Shown: piece after piece, positions 1-8,318 of the stretch
How the letters are laid out: each line of letters starts with the position of its first letter
How positions within the stretch are numbered: the stretch's first letter is position 1
DNA from: JBCCMA01 sp039026595
GTDB lineage: Bacteria > Pseudomonadota > Gammaproteobacteria > Steroidobacterales > JBCCMA01
Assembly: GCA_039026595.1 (NCBI GenBank)
Contig: JBCCMA010000038.1
Location: forward strand, 1 to 23,591
Length of the DNA stretch: 23,591 nt
Direction of reading: 5' to 3'
Made by a program: the position numbers and the translations under genes
The notes under the pieces: generated by a model
Told to the model about the DNA's origin: nothing
The model's database searches: none
What the model saw: only the letters and a program-made list of their open reading frames with translations

Positions 1-1
1 C

Positions 2-115
2 CTTCTGACCGCGAACACGCCCGAGTTGCTGGAGATGGTGACGCAAAAAGACATCGCGTTGTATCTTGGCATCACGCCTGTCGCACTGAGCAGGATTCGC
101 AAGCGCATCGGGTAG
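2..115 (+). CDS. Crp/Fnr-family transcriptional regulator, C-terminal fragment
   Basis: The window opens inside a reading frame whose last 37 codons are visible before a TAG stop. The residues KDIALYLGITPVALSRIRKR match the recognition-helix end of the winged helix-turn-helix of Crp/Fnr-type regulators, where a QKDIA..LGIT...LSRIR pattern is typical. The cyclic-nucleotide-binding-like N-terminal domain and the start lie outside the window, so ligand and targets cannot be judged. The 175 bp that follow, up to the stop of the convergent RND gene, show no gene; a weak CCAAC/GTTGG hairpin (238-255) is the only structure seen. Confidence 0.7.
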   Translation, partial: LLTANTPELLEMVTQKDIALYLGITPVALSRIRKRIG

Positions 116-290
116 TCGCGCAGTGGGCGCACAGGCGTTTCACGCCGGCATCTAGGCGACGGTTCCGAGCAATACGCCGACACCCACCGCAACGGGCTCT
201 GAAAAATGTACTTTGGCCGTTATAAAGCCACAAAGCCCCAACTTACTCTCGTTGGAAGCTCGGGACGATGAAGTTCCCTCTCCGGACAAA

Positions 291-3200
291 TCACGTTCCC
301 GTACGCACTCTGAGTCGCGCTTTTGCCGCCGCTACAATTGCCCTTCCCTGGGGCGACCAGCGCATGAAGAACCGATACAGGATGGGAATCGCATAGAGCG
401 TCAGGAACGACGCAAACATCAACCCACTGACAATGCTCGACGCCACCGGACCCCACAGCAACGAGCGCCCACCCAGCCCCACGGCCAGCGAAAACAGTCC
501 GGCGATGGTCGTGAGCGTGGTCATCATCACGGGAATAACGCGGCGGCGCCCGGCGTAGATCGTGGCATGCAAAGGACGCATGCCCGTCGCCAGACGCGCG
601 TTGGCCGCGTCGATCAGAACGATGGACGCGTTCACCGCGATACCGGTGAGCGCGACCACCCCGTACAGCGTCCAGATGCTCAGCGGGTTGCCGGTAATCA
701 GCAACCCCATGACCACACCGATGAACGCCATTGGCACCGTGCTGATAATCAACATCGGCTGCCAGTAGCTCTTGAACTGTGTGGCGAGGATCAGATAGAT
801 CAAGCCAAGACCCATCAGGAACAGGGGCAACATGGAGTCGAGTGACTCCTGCAAATCGTCGAGGGCGCCGGAGAAGTCCAGATCGGCTCCGGGAAACTGA
901 CCGCGCACCTCCGCCCAGCGTTCCTTGATGACGGCGTTGGCTTCGTTGATGTCCATGACCGTTGCATCGAGCTCGGCGCTCACCGAGATCGCACGTCGAT
1001 AATTGTAGTGTGCGATCGTGCCCCGACCCCGTTCGAGCCGATAGTCCCCAAGCGCCCGGAACGTGGTGAAGCGTCCGTCGGGCAGGCGCACCGGATCGTC
1101 CAGAACGGCCGTGACATCCGAAAGCGCGCGACGTGGCCCGCGCACCCGCAGCTCGAGCTTCTCGCCCTCAGAGCGAATAAACGCAATGATCTCGCCGTCC
1201 ACATGCAGTCGAAACAGCCTCGCCACGACGCCCGGATCGAGCCCGGCGTCGCGCACCGCGCGCTCGTCAACGTCGTAGACCAATTCGGCGCGACCGGCCA
1301 CTTCGTCGTCAGCCACATCCCGCGTGCCGGGAACCGCCTCGACGATCTGCGCGACCGCATCGGCCGCCGCCCGCAGTTCTGAAAAATCATCACTGCGGAC
1401 CTTCACGTTGATCGGTCTTCCGGTCGGTGGTCCGCCGGTGATTTCAAGGAACGTCACGAGTGCATCGCCGGGCGTGGTCACCAGATCGTCCCGGCTTTCC
1501 TGCACGATCGCGGCCACGCTGCGCTGTCTGCGCAGCCGCGGGCGCAGGGACACCTGGACCTGCGCATACTGATCGCCGATCAGCATCTCAGTGTCGGTGA
1601 ATTTGATGCCCGCCAGCACCGTGACGGCCCGCACCTCATCCTTGTTCAAGTGCGGCCACAGTCTCTTCTCCACCGCCTGCGCCATGGCCAGCGTCTCTTC
1701 GATCGGCGAGTCCGGCGGCATGTCGACATTCACGTAGAAGATGCGCAGCGGATCCGAGCGAAAGAAATCGGTCTTGACCGCGCCGGCGGCCACGGCACCG
1801 ATCGCGCCCGCCAGCAAAAGCAGGCCGAAACCAAAAAACACCGCCGGCCGACGCATCGCAAAAATTAACGACCGCGTGTAGCGGCGGCGAATGGACTGGG
1901 TGACCCGAGTGCGCCATGACCGCCCTGCCCCTGCATTGACGGGCGGCGCCTTCGATGCAAACACGATCACGTGCGCGGGCAATACCCAGAACGCTTCGAT
2001 CAGACTGACCAGTAGTCCGACAGTGACCACAAACGGAATCACGAACATGAAGTCTCCGATGATCCCGGGCAACAGCATCAGCGGCAGAAAGGCCGCAATC
2101 GTCGTCGAGACCGCCGAGGTGACGGGCTTGGCCACTTCTTTCAACGCATCGAGACTGGCGATCAACGCGTCCTGCCCTTGCTGGAGGCGGTAGTAGATCG
2201 CCTCGACCACCACCACGGCGTCGTCCACCAGCATGCCCAGCACAATGACGATGCCAAGCAACACGGTCACGTTGAGCGTGTTACCCGTTGCGCTCAGTAG
2301 CCACATGGTGCCGGCGATCGAGAACACGAGGCCGAGGGTCACCATCGCGGAGATCCGCCAGCCCAGAAACGCCCAACAGACCAGCAATACAAGTGCGAGG
2401 CCGAGCAGCGCATTGCGCTGCATGACGCTCAACGCCTGGCGCGTGGGCACCGTCTGATCGTCCGCCAGTATCAGCTCAAAGCCCTGCTCCGCGATCAGCG
2501 CATTGCGCTCGGCAATGTAGGCGTTGACCGCCTCGACCATGTCGAGCGTGTTGGTATACGCGACCTTGGAGATCGACATCGAAATGGCCGGGCGACCACC
2601 CGATGTGACCAGCTGCGATGCCTCCTCTCGGCCCCGCGAGACGCGGGCAACATCGCCAAGCCGCACAAATCGCCCGGGGTCAGCGGGTGGCGCCAGCGAG
2701 TAGTCCGCCAGAACCTCTGGATCATCCGTGGTGCCGGCGATGCGCAGCAGCCATTCCGACGAGGCGACCGTCGCGGTGCCCGCAAACGTATTGCGGAAGG
2801 CCCGAGCGAGTTGATCGGACACATCGGCGGCCGTCAGACCGTGGGACGCCAACGCCCCAATGTCGAGATCGACGTGCATCTCCGGCTTCGCCATGCCGAT
2901 GGTGGTGACACGGTCGACGCCTTTAATGCGCTCAAGGTCATCGCGTATCAGACGCGCCTCGCGACGCAGTCGCTCATCGTTGGCCTGACCGGTCAGAACC
3001 ACCAGCGCTGTCGGGAAGCCATTGGACGTGGTCAGCTCCGTTACGATCGGGTCTTCGGCCTCATCCGGCAGTTCATCGTTTGCCTTGGTCTGGATTTCGC
3101 GCCGCAGGTCCGTCAGACGCTTGTCAAAATCGCGCTCGGTCAATTCACGGAAGCGCACAAGCAGATACGACAGGCCTTCACGCGACGAGCTGGTTACAAA

Positions 3201-3434
3201 TTTAACGTCCTGCACCTGACGAATCGCGTCTTCCAGCGGAGATGTGATTAGCTCTTCGATATCCTGCGCCGATGCGCCGGCCAGCGTGACCTGCACGGTC
3301 ACCCAGTTGAAGCTGATCTCGGGATCCTGCTCGCGCGGCATCTGGAAGTAGGACAGCGTGCCGATCACCAGAACCACGGTGAACAGAACGTTGACCAGCG
3401 GGTGGTTGGTCAACAGCGCACGGAGCAGTTTCAC
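291..3434 (-). CDS. RND efflux transporter permease (AcrB superfamily)
   Basis: This is an inner-membrane proton-driven efflux pump of 1047 residues, the normal RND length. The N-terminal membrane segment is followed by the PREQDPEISF stretch common in RND permeases. The TM4 motif GMLVDDAVVVVEA carries the acidic proton-relay pair Asp404-Asp405. In the TM10 region the position of AcrB Lys940 is occupied by Asn935 (GIAVNASIVLID), as in many non-AcrB RND branches. I chose the GTG at 3432-3434 because it overlaps the TGA of the adaptor gene (GTGA) and yields a standard cytoplasmic start (VKLLRALL). The frame stays open upstream to 3653, but that extension is Arg/Gly/Pro-rich and is the shadow of the adaptor. 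No outer-membrane TolC-type factor is present in the window. The substrate is unknown. Confidence 0.93.
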   Translation of the reverse strand: MKLLRALLTNHPLVNVLFTVVLVIGTLSYFQMPREQDPEISFNWVTVQVTLAGASAQDIEELITSPLEDAIRQVQDVKFVTSSSREGLSYLLVRFRELTERDFDKRLTDLRREIQTKANDELPDEAEDPIVTELTTSNGFPTALVVLTGQANDERLRREARLIRDDLERIKGVDRVTTIGMAKPEMHVDLDIGALASHGLTAADVSDQLARAFRNTFAGTATVASSEWLLRIAGTTDDPEVLADYSLAPPADPGRFVRLGDVARVSRGREEASQLVTSGGRPAISMSISKVAYTNTLDMVEAVNAYIAERNALIAEQGFELILADDQTVPTRQALSVMQRNALLGLALVLLVCWAFLGWRISAMVTLGLVFSIAGTMWLLSATGNTLNVTVLLGIVIVLGMLVDDAVVVVEAIYYRLQQGQDALIASLDALKEVAKPVTSAVSTTIAAFLPLMLLPGIIGDFMFVIPFVVTVGLLVSLIEAFWVLPAHVIVFASKAPPVNAGAGRSWRTRVTQSIRRRYTRSLIFAMRRPAVFFGFGLLLLAGAIGAVAAGAVKTDFFRSDPLRIFYVNVDMPPDSPIEETLAMAQAVEKRLWPHLNKDEVRAVTVLAGIKFTDTEMLIGDQYAQVQVSLRPRLRRQRSVAAIVQESRDDLVTTPGDALVTFLEITGGPPTGRPINVKVRSDDFSELRAAADAVAQIVEAVPGTRDVADDEVAGRAELVYDVDERAVRDAGLDPGVVARLFRLHVDGEIIAFIRSEGEKLELRVRGPRRALSDVTAVLDDPVRLPDGRFTTFRALGDYRLERGRGTIAHYNYRRAISVSAELDATVMDINEANAVIKERWAEVRGQFPGADLDFSGALDDLQESLDSMLPLFLMGLGLIYLILATQFKSYWQPMLIISTVPMAFIGVVMGLLITGNPLSIWTLYGVVALTGIAVNASIVLIDAANARLATGMRPLHATIYAGRRRVIPVMMTTLTTIAGLFSLAVGLGGRSLLWGPVASSIVSGLMFASFLTLYAIPILYRFFMRWSPQGRAIVAAAKARLRVRTGT

Positions 3435-4450
3435 GGGCTGACCACACTGATGGCATCGCCGTCGGCGAGGCGCGTCCGTCCCTTGTCGATAATGAGCGTG
3501 TCCGGTGCGAGCTGGTGATCCGCGGCGCGGCCCTCCGAGGCCGCGGGCAGCGGAACGAAGCGCGCCACATTGCCATCTACGGTGAATACCCCAAGTTTGC
3601 CACCACGCTGTTCCACGAGGCGGGCGGGAATCAGGCTCGACGCCCGGCGCCATGACACGCTACCGGTGGCCCCCACGGGCGCTTCGTCACCGGCAAACTT
3701 GAGGCGCACGGTCTGAAGCTGTGTTGTCGCATCGATGACTGGCGACACGCGTGCCACGCGCAGCGCAAAGTCTCGGTCATAGCCCGCGAAAACGGGCTGG
3801 GAACCTGGCGCGGCCAGTCCGGCAACGGCACCCGGGTGGGCCTGCACGTCGACCTCGCGGGCGTCACTTTGGCTCAACGTGACCAGCGGACTGGCCACAT
3901 TCACAAATCCGCCCAGTTGCGCCGCGCGTTCCACCACATCACCATTAAACGGAGCGACAATTCGGGTTCGGGCGAGGTCTTCTTTTGCGACATCCCGGGC
4001 GACGCGTTCGACCGCGATTTGGCCCTCGAGTACCGCCAGCGCGGTTGCGCGCGACTGCACGTCCTCGCGCGACGTAAAGTTCTTGGCGATCAATGATTCT
4101 GCCCGCGCTAACTGCGCCCTGGCCTGATCGATCTGCGCCTGCAGCGATTTGATGTTCGCCGCGCGCTGCGCGAGCGCCAGTTCAAAATCGCGTTTTTCGA
4201 GGGTGACCAGCGTGTCGCCCCGCCGGACCCGCATTCCTACGTCGACCTCAACCGATGCGATGCGGGCCGCCAGTTGGGAAGCCAGTACCGTCCGGTGGGC
4301 GGGCACGACCTCGCCCGGCGCGCGCTGTCTCTCGACCACAGCGACCTCGGAGACCGGGCGGGCGGTGACACTGAGACCCTCACCGCGCACGTTCGGTGCC
4401 GCCAAAACGGCGGCGCCAGCGACGAAAACCACTGCCCAGTGAAAGCGCAT
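3431..4450 (-). CDS. RND efflux periplasmic adaptor (HlyD/MFP family)
   Basis: This 339-residue periplasmic adaptor would link the RND permease to an outer-membrane channel. It starts with a cleavable signal peptide (about residues 1-23, MRFHWAVVFVAGAAVLAAP). A lipoyl/barrel-sandwich half follows (RIASVEVDVGMRVRRGDTLV), then a helical hairpin with heptad-like Ala/Gln/Arg repeats (about 85-150), the second lipoyl half (IVAPFNGDVVERAAQLGGFV) and beta-barrel and membrane-proximal regions. The ATG at 4448-4450 is preceded by an AGAGGCGG stretch. Its stop overlaps the permease GTG, so the two genes form a translationally coupled operon. The 127-bp gap to the divergent M28 gene must hold both promoters; no clear operator was recognised. 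Confidence 0.9.
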   Translation of the reverse strand: MRFHWAVVFVAGAAVLAAPNVRGEGLSVTARPVSEVAVVERQRAPGEVVPAHRTVLASQLAARIASVEVDVGMRVRRGDTLVTLEKRDFELALAQRAANIKSLQAQIDQARAQLARAESLIAKNFTSREDVQSRATALAVLEGQIAVERVARDVAKEDLARTRIVAPFNGDVVERAAQLGGFVNVASPLVTLSQSDAREVDVQAHPGAVAGLAAPGSQPVFAGYDRDFALRVARVSPVIDATTQLQTVRLKFAGDEAPVGATGSVSWRRASSLIPARLVEQRGGKLGVFTVDGNVARFVPLPAASEGRAADHQLAPDTLIIDKGRTRLADGDAISVVSP

Positions 4451-4577
4451 GTCATCCGCCTCTGCGTGCGTTCCTGAAAGGACCTTAATTATCTCGCAAA
4501 GCGAGCGGCTCGGGCCACCTCAAACATCATCGATAGTGCGTGTATCCTTCGCGCACGGAGCTTCTTGAGAGATCGTC

Positions 4578-6281
4578 ATGACCATCACGCGTTTTGTCCC
4601 TGTTTTCAGTATTTTGGCCGTCGGTGCCCTGACGCTTTCCGGCTGTGACAACACCAACGGGCCCGATGAACTGGCGGCAAAGACAGCACCGCCGTCCTCA
4701 ACGGACCATTTCCCGGGCGAGCGCTTGAGCGAACAGCGCTACCGCGAACATGTCCGCACCCTGGCCTCCGATGAGTTCGAGGGCCGTGCCCCATCGTCAC
4801 CGGGCGAAGAAAAGACCGTGGCCTACATTGCCAAGGTCTTCGAGTCGCTCGGACTCGCCCCCGGAAATGGAGACAGCTATTTTCAGGACGTGCCGCTGGT
4901 CACAATGACCGCCACCTCAAAACCGATCCAGATTCGCCAGGACGGTGAGGTCATCCAGACCATGGAGATCGGTCCGGACGCTGTCACGTGGACCAAGCGC
5001 GTCACCGACTCCGTCTCGCTATCCAATAGCGAACTGGTGTTCGTGGGTTACGGCATCGTGGCGCCGGAATACGGCTGGAACGATTACGCCGGCGTGGACA
5101 TGAACGGCAAGACCGCCGTCATCATGGTCAACGATCCGGGCTTCGCCACGCAGGACCCGGAACTGTTCCGCGGCAACGCGATGACCTACTACGGCCGCTG
5201 GACATACAAATATGAGGAAGCGGCCCGGCAAGGTGCCGCCGGGGCGATCATTCTTCACGAAACATGGCCAGCATCCTATCCGTGGGCGGTCGTACAGGGA
5301 TCGTGGACCGGCCCACAGCACGACCTGGTCACGGCCGACAAGAACGCCGGGCGTGTAAAGATCGAAAGCTGGATCAGTGTCGAACAGGCCAGGCAACTCT
5401 TTTCGAATGCGGGCCTGGATTACGCGGCTGAAAAGACGGCCGCAGCAACGCGCGGGTTTGTGCCGAAAGCGATGGGGCTGACGGCCAGCACCTCATTGAC
5501 GAACGACATCTCGGTGGCGGACAGCAAGAACGTGCTGGCCGTTCTTCCCGGGACGGATCAGGCCGACGAGTACTTTGTCTTCAGCGGGCACTGGGACCAT
5601 TTGGGCAAGGACCCAAGCCTTGAGGGTGACCAGATCTACAACGGCGCCGTCGACAACGCGACCGGCACGGCCGGCCTGTTGGCTCTGGCTGAGGCCTTCA
5701 CGAATGCGCCAACCAAACCGTCCCGCTCCATCCTGTTCCTGGCTGTCACCGCGGAGGAATCCGGGCTCCTGGGTTCCAAGCACTATGGGGAGAACCCGGT
5801 GTTCCCGCTGGCCCGCACGATAGGCGGCGTCAATATGGACGCCCTGAGCGTGCAAGGCCGCTCAAAAGATGTCGCAGTCGTCGGTTACGGGGCCTCGGAA
5901 CTCGAGGACATCCTGCGGGAAATGGCGGAGGTGCAGGAGCGCGTGATCGTGCCGGAACCCTCACCGGAGCGCGGCGGGTTTTATCGTTCCGATCATTTCA
6001 ACCTGGCCAAAGTCGGCGTGCCGATGCTCTACGCCAAAAGCGGCAACGATCTGCGCGAGGGCGGCAGAGCCGCAGGATCGGCATTGGTGTCAGATTACAT
6101 TGCCAAGCGCTATCACAAACCGAGCGACGAGTATTCAGAGGACTGGGATCTCACCGGCACAATGGAAGATCTCGCGCTGTTTTACGCCGTTGCCGACAAG
6201 GTGGCCAACATGCCGGGCATGATTGAGTGGTACGACGGCACCGAATTCAAGGCCATTCGTGAGAAGAGTCTCGCGAACTAG
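4578..6281 (+). CDS. M28-family zinc metallopeptidase with PA-type insert, lipoprotein
   Basis: This is an exported di-zinc aminopeptidase-like enzyme of 567 residues. The N-terminus is a lipoprotein signal with lipobox LSGC (lipidated Cys23), so it is probably anchored in the outer membrane. A protease-associated domain (about 140-300, FVGYGIVAPEYGWNDYAG) precedes the catalytic domain. All M28 metal ligands and the general base can be placed: His338 in SGHWDHLG, bridging Asp359 in GAVDNATG, base Glu393 and ligand Glu394 in TAEESGLLGS, Asp421 in GGVNMDAL, and His473 in YRSDHFNLA. The enzyme should therefore be active. Substrate specificity (aminopeptidase, dipeptidase or other) cannot be read from the sequence. 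It is transcribed alone, divergently from the efflux operon. The ATG at 4578 has only a weak GAGAG upstream. Confidence 0.92.
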   Translation: MTITRFVPVFSILAVGALTLSGCDNTNGPDELAAKTAPPSSTDHFPGERLSEQRYREHVRTLASDEFEGRAPSSPGEEKTVAYIAKVFESLGLAPGNGDSYFQDVPLVTMTATSKPIQIRQDGEVIQTMEIGPDAVTWTKRVTDSVSLSNSELVFVGYGIVAPEYGWNDYAGVDMNGKTAVIMVNDPGFATQDPELFRGNAMTYYGRWTYKYEEAARQGAAGAIILHETWPASYPWAVVQGSWTGPQHDLVTADKNAGRVKIESWISVEQARQLFSNAGLDYAAEKTAAATRGFVPKAMGLTASTSLTNDISVADSKNVLAVLPGTDQADEYFVFSGHWDHLGKDPSLEGDQIYNGAVDNATGTAGLLALAEAFTNAPTKPSRSILFLAVTAEESGLLGSKHYGENPVFPLARTIGGVNMDALSVQGRSKDVAVVGYGASELEDILREMAEVQERVIVPEPSPERGGFYRSDHFNLAKVGVPMLYAKSGNDLREGGRAAGSALVSDYIAKRYHKPSDEYSEDWDLTGTMEDLALFYAVADKVANMPGMIEWYDGTEFKAIREKSLAN

Positions 6282-6360
6282 CTAAAACTGGCCGGAACCA
6301 GCGACGTAGGGGCTCAGGGCAAAGCATCCGTGCCGCCAGCTCCGGCCAAGACCGGGGGTA

Positions 6361-6426
6361 GACGGGCGTTGCGCGGAGTCAGTGCGCTTTGTGCCCGTCC
6401 ACTGGATAAAGCGACGCGGGCGTCGC
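6361..6426. other. Structured intergenic segment (two hairpins) downstream of the M28 gene
   Basis: Two inverted repeats lie in the 186 bp between the M28 stop and the micro-ORF. One is GACGGGC (6361-6367) with GCCCGTC (6393-6399), whose loop holds a further GCGC/GCGC pair. The other is GCGACG (6411-6416) with CGTCGC (6421-6426), loop CGGG. A run of seven T (6449-6455) follows 22 nt after the second hairpin, which is too far for a normal intrinsic terminator. An 8-bp pair TGGCCGGA/TCCGGCCA (6289-6296, 6341-6348) also flanks the region. It could be a leader or 3' UTR structure; no known riboswitch class was recognised. Confidence 0.3.
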
Positions 6427-6467
6427 AATCCCCTCACCCTGCATCAGCTTTTTTTCTGGAGGGGCCC

Positions 6468-6521
6468 ATGACCAATCCAACCGTCCAGCTTGATCGCAAT
6501 CGTGATCACACAAGCGTCTGA
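6468..6521 (+). CDS. 17-codon micro-ORF with strong ribosome binding site; possible gene remnant
   Basis: ATG at 6468-6470 is preceded by a near-ideal GGAGGGG (6458-6464), the best Shine-Dalgarno sequence I noticed in the window. The frame reads MTNPTVQLDRNRDHTSV and then stops. The last codons overlap the 3' end of the opposite-strand gene at 6506-6850. It may be a leader peptide, a small protein, or the truncated start of a lost gene. The opening loosely resembles the N-terminus of cytoplasmic peptidyl-prolyl isomerases (VxLxTNxG), but it is far too short to call. The upstream hairpins and T run suggest a transcribed leader. Confidence 0.25.
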   Translation: MTNPTVQLDRNRDHTSV

Positions 6522-6850
6522 TAAGCGGCTTGTTCGTCTGCATAGGTTTGATCGCACAGGTTGTCGTGCATCTTCTGGTCAAACGCCGTGAGTGCCACGT
6601 CGGATGTGGCCAGCTCGGTCTGTCCGCTCAGCACGGCATCGCACGCCGCCTGATACAGCGCCTGCTGGAATGACCAGGTGCTGACCACCAGCCAATTGTC
6701 CGAGCGGTCGATGCTCGCCTCGATCGGCTGGTAGATCGAGTTAAGGATAGGAATGGCGTGGATAACACCATCGGCCACCAGCGCACTCGACAGCGGGATT
6801 GTCTCCGGCCAAAGAGCACGCGCCCGTTGAAGCAGTTCCTGTTTTGTCAT
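6506..6850 (-). CDS. Hypothetical protein, last gene of the yadGH-yedK operon
   Basis: I do not recognise this 114-residue protein. It is soluble, has no signal peptide or membrane segment, and is acidic and Gln/Ala-rich (MTKQELLQRARALWPETIP..., ...FDQKMHDNLCDQTYADEQAA). The central part (about 20-75) looks like mixed alpha/beta and the rest helical. It begins 19 bp after the yedK stop, with TGAGG upstream of its ATG, so it is probably cotranscribed. Normal codon use and operon position argue for a real gene. A role linked to YedK is only a guess from proximity. Confidence 0.65.
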   Translation of the reverse strand: MTKQELLQRARALWPETIPLSSALVADGVIHAIPILNSIYQPIEASIDRSDNWLVVSTWSFQQALYQAACDAVLSGQTELATSDVALTAFDQKMHDNLCDQTYADEQAAYQTLV

Positions 6851-6869
6851 ACGGCGGGGCGCCTCACGG

Positions 6870-7538
6870 TCACACTTCGTTGATCAGCCAGTCTTCATCG
6901 TTGCGGGCGTTGCCAACGGCCTTTGCCACCCGGTGCCATGTCATCACATCGCCGTCGAACGACTTGATGTGCGCGCGCAGTGTATCCGCATCGGTGACCG
7001 CCGGGTCCATCCACTCCGACTGTTGTTCAAAAGGGACAATCACCGGCATGCGAGAGTGCAGATCGGCCAACGCCGGGTGCGGTTGTGTGGTGACGATTGT
7101 GCATGTGTGCAAAAGCGCGTCCGATTTGCCGTCGTCCCACGCCTCCCAGAGGCCCGCCAGTGCGAACGGCGCTCCGCTTTTCATTTTTATTAAGTACGGC
7201 TGTTTGCCGCCCTCCTCCGCCCGCCACTCGTAGTAACCGTCGACGAGGATCAGGCAGCGCTGCTTGCGAAAGGCGTGGCGAAAAGAAGGTTTACTGTGAA
7301 CAGTCTCGCCGCGTGCGTTGATCAGCTTGTTGCCGATGCTGGCGTCCTTGGCCCACGACGGAATGAGCCCCCAGCGCAGCATCTGGACCTTCGGCTCAGA
7401 ATCGGGGAGCTGGCGGATCGCGGCCACAGACTGCGTGGGCGCCACGTTATAGCGTGGCTCAATCAGTGGCACGTCCGTTATCCCGAAGACTTTGGAGATC
7501 GCCTCGCTTGGGGAGTAGAACGCGAAACGACCGCACAT
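6870..7538 (-). CDS. yedK: SOS response-associated peptidase family protein (YedK/HMCES)
   Basis: This 222-residue SRAP-domain protein shields abasic sites in single-stranded DNA by forming a thiazolidine DNA-protein crosslink through Cys2. The residues known from YedK are all visible: Cys2 (MCGRFAFY), Asn74 in LINARGET, Glu104 in GYYEWRAE and His161 in LHSRMPVI. The family RYNVAPTQ motif is at about 29-36 and WGLIPSWAKD at about 56-65. The initiator Met must be removed to expose Cys2. The gene starts only 3 bp after the yadH stop, inside what looks like one operon with the ABC exporter. No LexA box was recognised next to it, as expected for an internal operon gene. Confidence 0.95.
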   Translation of the reverse strand: MCGRFAFYSPSEAISKVFGITDVPLIEPRYNVAPTQSVAAIRQLPDSEPKVQMLRWGLIPSWAKDASIGNKLINARGETVHSKPSFRHAFRKQRCLILVDGYYEWRAEEGGKQPYLIKMKSGAPFALAGLWEAWDDGKSDALLHTCTIVTTQPHPALADLHSRMPVIVPFEQQSEWMDPAVTDADTLRAHIKSFDGDVMTWHRVAKAVGNARNDEDWLINEV

Positions 7539-7541
7539 GGC

Positions 7542-8318
7542 CTAGCTGCGCAGCTCGCGGCCGGTGTGCAGCAAATACAGGCTGTACGAGCCAAGCAGAA
7601 CAATGAACACAAGGATCACGGCGTACGCCACACCGATGGAAATATCGGACTCGCCGAGGAAGCCGTAGCGAAACGCGTTCACCATGTAGAGGATCGGATT
7701 CAGACGAGACACGTTTTGCCAGAATTCGGGCAGCAGGTCGATGGAATAAAACACACCGCCAAGATACGTGAGCGGCGTCAGTACAAACGTCGGGATAATC
7801 GAAATGCCTTCAAAGTTCTTCGCAAACACCGCGTTGATGAACCCGGCCATCGAAAACACGACCGACGTGAGCATCACCACAGAGATCGTAATGAACACGT
7901 GCTGGACGTGCAGCTTGGTAAAAAACATGGCCACCACGCTGACCAGCGCGCCCACCAGCAACCCGCGCAGCATGCCGCCGGCGAGGTATCCGCCCAGAAT
8001 GACGTACGAAGGCAGCGGCGCCACCAGCATTTCCTCGACGTGCTTGCCGAATTTGGCGCCAAAAAACGACGACACCACGTTCCCATACGAGTTACTGATC
8101 ACGGACATCATGATCAACCCGGGCGCGATGTACTGCATATAGGAAAACCCGCCCATTTCCCCAATACGCGAGCCGATCAGATTGCCAAAGATCACGAAGT
8201 AGAGGGTCATCGTGATCGCGGGCGGCACCAGCGTTTGCACCCAGATGCGCGTGATGCGCTTCAACTCGCGACGCACAATTGTGCAAAAGCCCACCCAGTT
8301 CACGCGAGCCTGTGACAT
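7542..8318 (-). CDS. yadH: ABC-2 type transporter permease (YadH-like)
   Basis: This is the inner-membrane subunit of a two-gene ABC exporter, 258 residues. It has about six hydrophobic segments, and an N-terminal amphipathic stretch (CTIVRRELKRITRIWVQTLV) comes before the first membrane helix. The central GGFSYMQYIAPGLIMMSV and the AGGMLRGLLVGALVS segment are typical of ABC-2 permeases of the YadH/NodJ kind. The ATG shares one base with the TGA of the ATPase gene (TGATG), so translation is coupled. The physiological substrate of YadGH is not established; none can be inferred here. Confidence 0.92.
   Translation of the reverse strand: MSQARVNWVGFCTIVRRELKRITRIWVQTLVPPAITMTLYFVIFGNLIGSRIGEMGGFSYMQYIAPGLIMMSVISNSYGNVVSSFFGAKFGKHVEEMLVAPLPSYVILGGYLAGGMLRGLLVGALVSVVAMFFTKLHVQHVFITISVVMLTSVVFSMAGFINAVFAKNFEGISIIPTFVLTPLTYLGGVFYSIDLLPEFWQNVSRLNPILYMVNAFRYGFLGESDISIGVAYAVILVFIVLLGSYSLYLLHTGRELRS

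Noticed and set aside
3435..3653. N-terminal extension of the RND permease frame
   Set aside because: The 73 extra residues are Arg/Gly/Pro-rich, overlap the adaptor gene and have no RND similarity; GTG 3434 fits the family start.
6289..6348. TGGCCGGA/TCCGGCCA inverted repeat as terminator of the M28 gene
   Set aside because: The 44-nt loop is too long and no T tract follows; at most a weak 3' structure.
7275..8315. Long plus-strand open frame (346 codons) opposite yedK and yadH
   Set aside because: The translation is His/Arg/Gln-rich without motifs and is antisense to two clear genes; it is a GC-rich shadow frame.
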